From the NCBI GenBank assembly GCA_028554755.1, contig JAPTOF010000010.1, positions 10,018,001 through 10,082,000 on the forward strand: DNA of 64,000 nucleotides. Direction: 5' to 3'. Position 1 is the stretch's first letter; every line of letters begins with the position of its first letter. Made by a program: the position numbers and the translations under genes. Positions 1-13,100 of the stretch are shown here, piece by piece. The notes below the pieces were generated by a model, which saw only the letters and a list, made by a program, of their open reading frames with translations, had not been told where the DNA came from and searched no databases. Source of the stretch: Cordia subcordata (taxonomy: Eukaryota; Streptophyta; Magnoliopsida; Boraginales; Cordiaceae).

Positions 1-1
1 A

Positions 2-3000
2 GTTATGCATCTACCATTTGGATTGAATTTTTATGATCTAGATATTGCTTGGAAAGCCACTGGAGTGTATTGCTACTTCAGCTGTCCTTTTTTTTTTTTT
101 GGTTATACCCTTGTGATTACGGGCATCATTGTTTTGTTTGTAACATGTCTATAGTGTTTTGGATGTCATTGTGTTCTGTTGTTTTGCATCTTTCAACAAT
201 CTCACTTTGATACTACTGATGCAGGTCATGCTATGTGGCCCGCAATTGTTTTGGATGATTCTGCTGTTGGTCAGCGCAAGGGCTTAAACAAAGGTTTAGG
301 AGAAAAGTCGGTTCTAGTACAATTTTTTGGCACCCATGACTTTGCTAGGTGTGTGATTGGTAAAGTACCTTCAGAAAATCAATGGCGTGTATTTGAGTTA
401 ATACCATAAGAAACATAGTACTGTTAATAGTGCTCCTAATCCAATAGAATTAGTCTTACAGTCGCTGTTGTCTAATGTAAATTTATGGTGATCTTGATAT
501 CAGGGTTAAGATGAAACAAGTTATCCCGTTTCTTAGAGGACTTCTTTCTTCCTTCCATCAAAAATGTAAAAGGCCCAATTTTGTTCGAAGCTTGGAGGAA
601 GCCAAAATGTAAGCCTTCTCTTTTTGTTGATTCTCTGCTATCTTACTTATCCACCTTTTTCTTTTTGATAAGGCCTATGTTGTTCATGAGTTAGGAGATA
701 TTTCAGTGTTATGTATTCAGTCTTCTGTTAGTTTGAAGTTTTGATGATTGGTATTGCACTATGCACTGATGCACATTCATTTCAAGTTTAAGCCAGGAAC
801 TGAATACAGTCGATAGAGTATAATATCTTCTGTACTGATGGAAGCTTTGCGAGTTTTATAGCTTCACGCTATTTGTGCATTCATATGAGCAGCCAGATAT
901 GATATGGGATTGTCGGAGATGTGATTGTTGGACATAGACAACTAACTTGAAGAATAACTTTTTTTCTTACAGACATCTGGTTTGTGATAATTACTTCTCA
1001 ACATGAATTTTTTGCTAGTTGCATTTCAGGCTCTTGTAATTGTTAAGACAATAATAAATACACCAATATCCTCTCTACAAGTTTAAACTTTAAAATGAGA
1101 TGGTAGCTTCAATATGGTATTAGTGCCCAAGTCATGTGTTCGAGTCTCACAGCCATCCATTTAAAATATTAAAATTGTCTATTTGCAAGGTTCAAAATGA
1201 ATCTTAGGGCCTGTTTGGATTGGCTTTTTTTCCACCCCCCAGGAAAAAGCACTTTTTTTCCTAAAAAAGTTATATTAAGTTTGTAATAACTATTTTATTT
1301 GGTTTCCAAAAAAGTTGAAACTTTGAAAAAAGCTCAAATACAGCTTTTTTAGAAGCTAGAATTTTTAGCTTCTAAAAAAAAGCTATTTTTCAAAAGCGCT
1401 TAAAAAAAAGCGCTTTTGAAAAAAGCCAATACAAATGGGCCCTTACTTGGATGTATCTTCTCTACAAGTTTAAGCTTTTAGATAAGGTGGTAACTTCAAT
1501 AGTAAATATGTTGTTCCTAACTTACCTCATTGCTTTCTCGCCTTTTCTTGGATGTAGCTCTGTACACTTATTGAATATTAACTCATATGTATGAATTTTG
1601 TCCCTGATTTGGGTAGGTTCTTTAGATTTTTGAAGTTTTATGCTTGTCATTGGCTATATGCTTGTACACTGCTCCGGTGCTCTCTGTTTTGTCCATTATT
1701 GGAGATGAGTAGATTGTGCATGATGCATGGGCGTTACTTTAGTGTGAACATATTCTGAAGTAAGAAACTGCTGCTTTTTGAGATATTTATGTTGGAAAAG
1801 TCTTTTATGTTGGAAATAGAATTGGATTGCTAACCCATGATAAGAATTTGTTGGGCTTATCTTGGTTGAAGTGGAGGGATGTTTCTGTCTTTCCAGAATT
1901 TTATATATTTTTACTTCTTTTCTATCTGTTTGGGTGGTGTTGGGCCTTACTTGACACAATATTTTCTCACTCTGGCAGGTATCTTAGTGAACAGAGGATT
2001 CCAAAAAGAATGTTACGGTTACGCAATGGCCTTGATCCTGATAATTATGATAGTGAAAATGGAGAAGATGAAGGCACTACCGACTCAGAGGAAGATTGCA
2101 TGGGCAATGATGTTAGAGAGGGAAGACTAGATACCACATTTGAAATCATGGATCTGAAAGTAATAAGTTTTTTTCTGCTCTTTCTCCATGTATAATTATA
2201 GATCCGTCCCTATCATATAATCTACTATCTTCTACTCAAAGTTTAACATGAATGATACGAAGAAGTTCATGCAGTAGTTGGGTGATTCTGCTTTTAATTG
2301 ATTTTTGTTCTCATAACTTAAGTGAATGTTCATAAATTTTATCTGCCACCCTCCTCCGTTACTTGTTGCAAATGACTGTAAGAAGAAAATCATCTCGGGG
2401 GTTCTTGCAATCTTTGGGCTCTAAGGAAGCAACTGAACCAGGGAGCTTTCAAAGGGGAGGAATTATTGCTTTCTCTTTTGGAATGTCATTGGACTCATAA
2501 GCTTTGTGTTTGAATGGGGGGTTCTTGTATATTGATGTAGATAGCATATGAGGATGTCTAGATCATTGTCGTGGTTGATTTAAATATTTTGCTGGTGGTG
2601 CATATAATAAACACTTTTTACTTCTCAAGAAAAGTGAAGATCTCCAACTCCCACACCCTCAAACACCCTCCCCTCCCCCCCTCCCCCCCTCCCTTCCTCC
2701 CTTTCTCCCTCCTCTTTCCCAACCCACCCAAAAAATAAAAATGAAAATGAAGAGAAGAAATGAAAGGAAAGTGGAAGGATTACAAGATCCAGTTCTCAGC
2801 TTGAGTGCCGGTCTAGAATCAAGTGCATTGGCGTGCAATCTGTTTAGTTGACTTCAGACAAACTTCTAAAGTCATATCAATAAACTGTGGTTGTGATGTG
2901 ATTATTTTTGTTTTCATTATCTCTTGTGGCAGTAGCTTTCTAGTTTTTGAAGCCGTTCCTTCATAATTCATGTTCTTGAACTTGAAATACGTTCCTTTTG

Positions 3001-6000
3001 CTCAACATTAGTTTCTATGCTATTTACAGAAGTCGTCAAAATCCAAACTTTCATCCAAAGCATCGAAGTTGGTATCTTTAAGGCATCAAGACCTTCCTGT
3101 TGGTTATAGAGCTGTTCGTGTTAAATGGAAAGACCTTGACAAGTGCAATGTTTGCCATATGGATGAGGTAAAAGGCAGCATCTGTTTGCAGTCACGATTA
3201 ACATTGCAACTCCAGATGTTCCCGCATAGAGACCTCTTCTCTGTCAGTGATCTTCTTGCTTATCCAGATTAAGAGCATCGGGCTGTGCTGATATATATTT
3301 TCTTTATCCAGGAATATGAGAATAATTTGTTTTTGCAGTGTGACAAGTGCAGAATGATGGTAAGTCTGTCTTTCTCTCCTTTGACTTGTTGCATCTGCAT
3401 CCTTAGGACGTGTACTACTCTGTGAGCACAGCTCATAGATAACTTCCTAATGAAGCTTCTGTCATCATCAGTAGGAAAGTGAAACTTTCATACACTTCTG
3501 TTGAGGGTGCTCCTGCAATCTATTACACATACTCTTCGTGGTGTGAATGATTTCTCTCCGGAATTATCCATCTTTTATAGTTTTTGCTAGTCACTATGCA
3601 TAATCAAGTGATCTGGGTGGCGTATGTGGTTGTGAGGTTTATCTTTTTATATCTATGGAATTTGGTGCCATCTTGTGTACTTTTCCTACAGCTGATAGAT
3701 TAATTTGACAATAATTTAGAATTTGAATGTAAGATCAACAGATTAATGTTGAAAAAAGTGAAATAGTTGAACAGCCATTTATGTGGATCATAGGCCCCCC
3801 CAGTCCACCTCCACCACCATACACGCACACAACCAATTTGATTTCTATGGCATTCTTTAGACTCTAGATATGACGTTGAACTAAAAAGAAGAAAACGGGA
3901 AAAGCTTCTTCGAGACTAATGGTTGGGTGCATAGGCCCTAGGCGGAGGAATAAACCTCCTTAGCACAAGCTACCTTATGTAAAAACTGAACAGGTTCTTG
4001 TAACTGTCACCTCTAATCTGCAAGATCCCACTCGTTCTGGTCCTTCACTTCAAGCATACCCCATAAGATAAGGGTGAGGAGCTTGCAGAAAACTAATAAA
4101 ATGCCTCTCTCTTGTCTCCTTCTCTAGCAGATACAATTCCTACAACCCACTACATGGACTCGGAGACTTGACAGGCGCGATAACGCAGTTACCAGGCCCC
4201 CTGACCCTTAAAATCAGTAGCATTTTGTTGGAATATATCCTGTTTCTGTAACAAATTGCTTGGTTTTTTTTTGTTATCTGATATTGGGGTTGGTAGAGGC
4301 TAAAAATCCTCAAATCTAATTGCTTGTTGTTAGTTGAATTTCTCTTATCCTATCTTACATTATCTGATTTTTCATTCTCATTCTAACTCTCTCTCTCTTG
4401 GATTTAGAATTTCTGGACTGTTTCCTTTCATCTTGTTTTGTTTTCTTTTCCTCTCTCCTTTATATAATCTACGTCTTGTTCATGCAGGTTCATGCTAGAT
4501 GTTACGGCGAATTAGAGTCTATAGATGGAGCAGTTTGGTTATGCAACTTATGTCGTCCAGGGGCTCCTGAAGTTCCTCCTCCTTGCTGCCTTTGTCCTTT
4601 TATAGGTACTCTGTTGTTGTATCTTTTCCTGTACTCTTGTTCTTCGGGTGGAAATGGATCTTGTGGAATGAAGTTGAGTAGAAGAATAACAAATTCGGGA
4701 TTGAATCCCTTTGTATCTTTATCCTTCTTTAGGAGGTGCTATGAAGCCTACAACAGATGGTCGATGGGCTCATCTTGCTTGTGCCATGTGGATACCAGGT
4801 CTCATTCTGTATTTTAGGTTGATAAATTAAGTTTCCTCCTATAATTTGACTTGTTAACTTAGCCACTATGCTGCAGAAACTTGCTTATCAGATATCAAGA
4901 GAATGGAACCCATTGATGGACTGAGTAGAATCAATAAGGTATAAATCTTTCAGTGATGATTGAAATAGTCTTTTATTGAAGCAGTTACTTGATTGATCAG
5001 TTCTTTAGTTATAGGAGCCAGTACCAGATTGCTTTCATTATAAAAGAATGTAAAGGAGTGCTTAGTTGTTATCGTATCAATCAATTCCAGTGTAGCAAAA
5101 TGCATATGTACATATCTACTAATTCTGCTCTTCTATTTTCTGTTGTTCTAAGGACCGCTGGAAGCTATTATGTAGCATATGTGGCGTCTCTTATGGGGCC
5201 TGTATCCAGGTAAGCTTGTACTATTGCTAACAACCGAATTTCATGTCAAGCATTTCATTTTAGCTTCAATTATTTCTCTTCTTTAATTGTAATATTCAAA
5301 GTTATCTTGTATGTTTGGTATGTTTTTATCCATTTGTGTACCTTTATGTTAAGGAGAACAGCTGAAATTGCGCAAACACTCAGTATACTCATGGCCATAT
5401 TCTTGCTGGTTTTCTTGTTTAATTTCAAATATCTTAAATTAGAGGGCCAACATCTATGTTTGTATCAAAGAATCTTTTTTTTTTTTTAATCATGTGCAAT
5501 ATGTCAGAAAAGCTGATTGAGAGAAGGAAAAATTGCTGAAGAATTTCTTTCTATATTTCTGGGCCATTGTTGCTGTGGAATAGGTGATCCTATCAAATTG
5601 TATTTTTGTGTAATAGTGTTGAGTTCTGATTCATTTTAAATATGAAATAGTATATTCTGGTCAATCTGCATTCACGGAAAAGTTGACTGATATGGAGCGG
5701 GAATAGATGTATTTTAGTTAAAAAGTCAAATACAACCTTTCCTCGGATGATTCTTTAGGGTCTCTTTTAGTAACTTCCCTTTGTTTGTACTTGTAATCAG
5801 TAAGAGTACATTTCATTTAGGGTACATTCCTGGGGGATGGAGGGGCCTCAATCCCCCGGCACTAATAAATGTCGATATAGATTATGTTACAGAAGACAGT
5901 GCAACATTTTAACTTGAAAATTTGATGAGGCTCAAAGATTGTTTACTTCTTGAGTTCTTTCCACTGCTTGTACACATTGAAAAACCTCTTTCTTTTCATG

Positions 6001-7121
6001 AAAATAGCTTCACAACTTTGGTTTGTTTCCGTCTGGTGTCTGTACAAGCTGGGTTTCCTAACCTTTATGAAGTCCCTGGAAGCCTTCCTTCCACTGCACT
6101 TAATCCATTAAATTACAAGTGAAGTAAATTGCATCTGCTAGATTTTACGGACAACTTCATAAAGGCAAAATGTATGAATGACAAAATCTCCAACAGTGAA
6201 CCATGTTATGTTCCTATAGTAGCAGGGATTCATTCTGCAGAAGCTGCAAATAAGTTTAAAATTGAAGGGTTTGCATCATATCCGCCTCACAGAGGGTTTC
6301 TTATGGACATTTAGGAAATGGAATTACGATAGCTCAGCTGATTAGGATGTAAATTGACAACACTGTCAAACTTTTCCTGAAAAGTCATTTTTCACTTTCT
6401 TTCTGGGCCTTGGTAGTTTTCTATCTACTTGTTCCTGGAAATGATATGTGATGTTTATGGCAACAAAAAAGGGTCAGCTGATGATGTCCATTAATCAGTT
6501 AACTATTGTACAAAGATTGTTATTTCATAGTTATGTTACTTGGAAGTAGTTCACTTGTATATGTGACGTGCTTTCAGAAATTCTCTTTCTGAAAGAATTG
6601 CTTTCAAATAATTTTCTTCTGTCTCACATTATGTTATGGACACATGCAGTGCTCCAATAGTACTTGTCGTGTTGCATATCACCCACTCTGTGCAAGAGCC
6701 GCTGGCTTCTGTGTAGAGGTATTTTTCACTTCTTCATTAATGAAAATCCTTCACATATATATTTATACATGTTAGTTATGTGTGACAGAATTCAATATTT
6801 TCCTGTTTTGTTCATAGCTCGAGGATGAGGATAGACTGCATTTGATGACCTTTGAAGAGGATGAGGAGGAACAGTGCATTCGGCTTCTTTCCTTCTGCAA
6901 AAGGCACAGGCCCTTAACTAAAGATCGCTTAGCTGTAGAAGAAAGAATTGCACAAAAAGCCTGTGAAAATCAAGACTATGCTCCTCCATCAAATCCTTCT
7001 GGGTGTGCTCGTAGTGGTATACCTGTCATACTAGTGTGTTATTTCTGTGATCACTTTCTGTACTTATAGCCTTTCAGTTAGTTGCTTCTTGTGTGTTGTT
7101 CACAATTGTTGATGCGTTTCC

Positions 7122-7161
<40 letters not shown>

Positions 7162-10100
7162 TCACACACTCACAACTCACACAAAAGCATTCGCAAACTT
7201 TTGCTTTTCTTTTGTCCCCTGAGGAAGAGGATCTGAATGGCAATTTTTTTTCCCCTTGGTTATTATTTGCCTATTTCTGTCTGACTGAAGTGGACCATGA
7301 ACTTTTGTGTGTATTTCCCATTTGTTATCTCTTCTACTTGTTCCTGGCATTCTTCTTTTTATTGGTTTTAGTAGGAATGGAATACAGTAGATATGTTTCT
7401 TGCACATTATATTCCACGGACGTTGAGGTCTGGAATTATTGATAGCATGTCTACCTTAGTCCTCTGGTCTTAAATTGCCTCTTTTGAGTTTTTGCAATCA
7501 AAATTCAAAATATGAATAGAACCACCAATGACATAATAAACTGTAGAAGATTGGTTTTGACATCGCAATATGTTGTACAATATTCTCTTTTGATGGTGGT
7601 ACTGATGAACATATCACAATTGTAGATGGTTTTAGTGTTTTGCATATGGGCGCAACATAACTGTATACAATGATGACAGTGCTATTTACATGGTTGCATT
7701 GGATGTCAACAAATGCTGGCTTTCCTTTCAAACCCTCAGTTCTTGTCAACTCTTTGCATCTACTGTAACCATGTTGTTAACTCATTTTGTTGAAGCATAG
7801 CTGTCTTGTAGCAGGCATCATTGTTCAGCTTTATCATAAGCTTCTTTCTCGGTGACGTTGGAAATTGATCATTAATTTGATTAAGGGTTGTCTCTCTTCC
7901 CTGCAAGCCAAGAATGTTCTTGTGTTGATCGTTAATTTGATTAAGGGTTGTCTCACTTTCCCTGCAAGCCAAGAAAGTTCTCATAGGATGTACTAGCTAC
8001 TTTTCGGAATTGTGGACAAAACACTCTATTCAGGACCTTTTTGATAATCGAAGTAGACTGTAGCTTTTCAAAGCGTATGATAATTAGGTGAATTTTTTCA
8101 GTACCACAACTCATTCTAAGAGAAGAAGGATATTCCAGCTGGATCTTATAGTGAAGAGAAAAAACAGATATTGCTCTTATTTGATTGTTCATTTTTCTGG
8201 TTATCATCTCTCTGGTATTACGCAGAGCCTTAGCATCTGCTGGTGGGGTTTGTGACTGTGTGTTCTTTGGCTTTCGAATTGCAATATTCAAATCTATAAT
8301 AGGAACACTATGCTCTTGTCAGATTTCTGATATTTTTTAGTCCTTATCTGAATAGAGCCTTATAATTATGCTGGAAGAAGAGGGAGGAAAGAACCCGAAG
8401 CCCTTGCTGCTGCTTCTTTGAAGCGGTTATATGTGGAGAATATGCCATACTTGGTTGGTGGTCACTCCCAACATGGTCCCTTGTGGAATACACCATCTGC
8501 CGATGCATTTGCTGATTCCAAGGCTTTGGTTGGTCTTCGAAATATGAGAAACTCTCAGCTTGGTGCTTCAACAAGCATCCTTTCTGTGGCTGAAAAATAC
8601 AAATACATGAGAGAAACCTTTAGAAAGAGACTGGCATTTGGTAAGCGGTGTTTCTATGAAGTTTTACTTTTGTAGAATAAATACTTATATATTGAATATG
8701 TAAATTTTGGTATCTTGTGGGTTGCATTTAGATACATATAGTCTGAGCACTGACAAGATACTTGAAAATATGCTATCCGTGCAACTTTTATCCAGTAATT
8801 TTATACACCCTTATTTTGTTTGTTAAGTTCTATGTATTCTAATGTTCTTGTTAAGGGGATTTTAGCAGCTTAGACTGATAATAGAAGCAAACCCTCATAT
8901 ATTTAATTGCAGAAACTAAAGGAAGACGGGAAATAAAATGCCCTAATTTGTGTTCCTTTACATCTTCTTGCTATGTCTTTGCGCCTTTGGAATAAGTTTT
9001 TTGAGATTTTATATGCCGCTGTCCTTCCCTTTGTATACCTTGGATTCAGTTCTGGCAGTAATCTCTATGATCTTTGCACTGCAGTACTTTTTACTGCATT
9101 ACCATACAGTGAAAGATTGGACGCAATAAAGTGATCATGTTAATCGGTTTTATGTATTTCTGTTGTATACTTGGTTATTTTTAGTACGTCTTGGCTAAAT
9201 CTTGGTTTTCTCTTCTGCTGTTGCTGCTGGTTGTAGATATGTGGACTTCATCACTTCCGACTTTAGAGCTTCAGTTTCTTCTACTCTGATTTCACTAATA
9301 TGAGATGTACACATATTCTTTTTGTAGTTCTTTCTCATGTTAATTATTGACATTGCACCTCTTTTGAATTTTGGTTATTAGGGAAGTCTAGAATACATGG
9401 ATTCGGAATCTTCGCCAAACTTCCACATAGAGCTGGGGACATGGTAACTGATTTTATTTCAATTGATTTTTCTTTTACTTTATCGTATCTATATTGCCTG
9501 AAATACAAAATTTTGTTGCATAATAGGTAATTGAATATACTGGTGAACTTGTAAGACCTCCAGTAGCTGACAGAAGAGAGCACTTGATATACAATTCATT
9601 GGTGGTAAGTGCCCGCTCTCTGGGACAATCAGTTTTTTACCCTTCTTTCTGGTGCTAACAATAGCTAAATGTGCTTTTTTTTCTCCCCCCCCTATGTGAT
9701 GATGGAATTTTTCAGTCAGATGTTGGTTCAGTGATGACTTCCTATTCAAATCATTTTTCATTTTACCTTCTGACAAGTTGTAGTTGCTGTTTCTTGGGGA
9801 CACTCGTCTATTAAAAGCATGAAGTTGGTTCTTCCATGAAGAGTCCTTGCATTGGATCAGTTGCAAATTACTTATGCCTTGCAAAGTGGCTTTGAACCAC
9901 TCATATTGTTTTGGTTGGGTGAATCGCATTCACCTCCTCTAGTTTTGTCTAAAATAGCATATGGTATATCTTGACTGTTCTGTGTTTGATATTTACCTGT
10001 CTGTCAATTATCCCTCTGATACACTATGACGGATATGGCATTAAACCCTGAACCCGTGCTAGCAAGGGCGCTTAGCATCCATTGAGCTGTCACCTAACGA

Positions 10101-13100
10101 TTTACCACTTTGTGTCTAATTAGTATCCACTCATCTCTTACTCTTTCTCTTTGCTTTATCCATTTATTGAAGTGGGCAAGCAATCAACATTCTTTCACAA
10201 AACTACCAATACCTTCCTATCATCTTGCTATGTCTTCCTAATGTGTCAGAACAATGGCTACCTACAAATACTTTTTCTCATTTGGCCAGGCACTGATGTC
10301 ACAAGCAAAGTAGACTGCCGAAAGATTCTGGAAAATCTTCCTCGTATGACTATACTTGCAAAGGCAGATATAGAAAATTCTGTTAATGTAGGCCAGCTGG
10401 ACTAAATTTTAAAATTGTCAACTTGCTTATCACATGGAATTTAAAGTATTGCTTAGTTTACCTTTGTATTTGAATATGAAAGTGAGATTGTATCCCTTGA
10501 TGATACTTTATTGATAGGTGTGGGTACATCCTTCTAAAAGATATGCATCTGAACTAGACTAACTTTGTGTGACTCGTTTATCTGTTTTATTGATATTTTA
10601 TGTAGGGTGCTGGAACCTACATGTTCAGAATCGATGATGAGCGTGTTATTGATGCCACGAGGGCTGGAAGCATTGCGCATCTGATCAATCATTCGTGTGA
10701 AGTATGTATTGTCTTAGCCATTCTAGTTGCTTTCTAGTTACTCGAGTTTCTTACTCTTAATGAATTACTGGCTTTAGTGAGAGAGGTTTTCTATCATTTT
10801 CAGTTAGACTGTTTACCTCAGATCTCAAAGAAGAAAACAAAGCGAAAACTTCCCTGTAATACTATAGAGTTGCTTCTGAAGAATCTCTGCGATGGAATTG
10901 CTAAGATGGAGAGCTTTTGTTTGCAGTATGCAACATTCATGACTGTTTTGATATGATACCATATTGATGATTTGCATGATGTTCCAAATAGCAACAAAAT
11001 ATTATCTGTATTCTTCTGAGGAAATGTCAACTTTTCATCTCATTTTCTTCTGGAAAAAGGAAATGGAAATATCAAATAGTGAATGTCAATACTCTCTTCC
11101 CTGAAACTGAAGACAGAATTACAGCTTGTCCAAATGACTCTTGAACTTGTTTGGAGCTTTGAATTGGAGAATTGTCTTGGTCCTGGAAATGTCTTTTGGC
11201 TTTCTGGTGTAGCATAGTGAAAGGGAACAGAGTTCTATAAATGAGTATTGAGGTGGAAGTATGAGGTCATTGCGGGGATTTGGGAAGGTTGAAAGTGATG
11301 ATTGTGGATTATTAAGCATGAGATTTATTTTCTTCTTGTTCTATATAGTAGAATGCTACGATACTCTAGACCACCACTCTGAACTTCTTGCTGCGGGGAG
11401 GATATTGGTTAGAGCATTTGATTGGACCACAACTTTTTTGTTGAGTTCATCAATATTGTTAATAATTGCTAATCACTTTATGAACTATTAGATTTCCTAG
11501 AATATTCAACCTTGTTTGATCATATCATTTGAAATTTATTGTGAGTTGAGAGGGATCATCTACATTCTGACATTCTTTACTTCTATTTTCCTTTTTCTTT
11601 TTTGGTGCACTGGTTAGTCACCAAACTTGGGTGTTAGATGTTATTATCTAATGGAAGCATCTGGTTACTGAAGTTTATGCTGCAGTCCAGTAATTATTAC
11701 CTGCTACCTAATTTTGTCCACTCATTAGTTTGGGCTTTTGTTGTACTTCCGGTTTGAGAGGAAATCTTTTGATGCTTTAGTCATTTGATTGCTCTCTCTG
11801 CTCAACCATCCATGTTAATTTTATTAGCTTAGGAAGAACATAAGTAAAACCACAGAAGGAGGTCTCTGTGTGTGTGTTTCTGTGAGGACTCTAAAATGGG
11901 AAAAAGCTGTCTCATTTCCTTATATCTAAGATGTGCCATATGATCTGGATCTTGGAGCTGCCTTCATTTTCAAACTGAGATATTGTTGGGAAAGAGAATT
12001 CTTATGGTTGCGTTGTGTCTTATTGGGTAATTTTTTTCCTGTGCTCCATACTAGTTGTTGGGTTCTGAGTGGAATACTTGGTGCAAGAATGGAAAGTCTT
12101 AGCATCTTTTGCCATCTGAAGCAGATAACTTTTCTTGTTTCTTACCTGTCTGAATATGTATAAGCTCTCAAATGTTGTTATATGTCCTAGAAAACTTCAG
12201 CTGACCTTAGTTGCTTTCGCTCTCTTCTCCTTTTTCTGCATGTTGGATTGTTGTGAAGTTTGGTATATCCTAAATGCGTATCTGGAAATACTGTGTAGCA
12301 AAAATTTTGAGTGGTGTTTTTCTTGTATTCAGAGAGAAGGAGGTGGTATAAAATTGTTATGGTAATGCAGTGCCTTTTGAGCTTGTGCTGAATTGGGCCT
12401 ATTCTGAGGTTGCACTCTAGCTTAAATGTTAACACTTATAGTGATAATCTCTAGTGATTCAAAGTTATGTGCCCCAACTAGAATTGCCTTGTTTGCTTGG
12501 GAGATGGCTTGGGGGAGATTCTTAACAATGGACAATCTTTAAAAAAGAGGGCAAGTTGTTGTCGAAAGATGTTTTCTTTGCAAAGAATGTGTAAAGGGTG
12601 GATTCTCTATTGCTTAGATGTGTTTGGTCTATAACTGTTTGGGAGATGGCCTTTAATATCATAGGGGTCCAATGGGTTGCTTGAAAGTCCTTTTATGAGG
12701 AGTTAACAAGCTGGACTTTGGATCAAGACATCCGAACACAAGAAAGAAAATTATTCACACGATCCCTCTCACTATTATTTGGAATCTATGGATAGAAAGG
12801 AATTGAAGAGCTTTTGAAGAGAATGATTATCTCTTCCATTTTGAAATTCTATTTGTAGCATGCCAGTTGTTTTTGGACGCGAGGTTCTTGTATAATTGAA
12901 GGAGATAGTATACTAGAATGTACAGATATCTTGAATAAAGCTGGGATTGTTCTTGATGCATATTAATGAAATTCTTTACTTCTCAAAAAAGAAAAAGAAT
13001 TTGATCTCTGGTGATTCTTTGTGATTTGTTGGCTTGGTATCAACCATTGGACATACATTGTTATGAAGTCAATTGCTTTTCCCATATAAGGAATGCCGAA

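Noticed and set aside
2640..2725. C/T-rich tract considered as a GAGA-type regulatory site
   Set aside because: Low-complexity intronic sequence beside a LINE relic; no supporting promoter signals.
4398..4817. 139-codon continuous frame through the ATX exon at 4488
   Set aside because: Only 4488-4605 is exon. The rest is intron read-through, shown by the GT and AG sites and the conserved continuation at 4733.
9489..9929. 146-codon open frame on the minus strand
   Set aside because: It lies across an exon and intron of the ATX SET region in antisense and has no recognisable motif.
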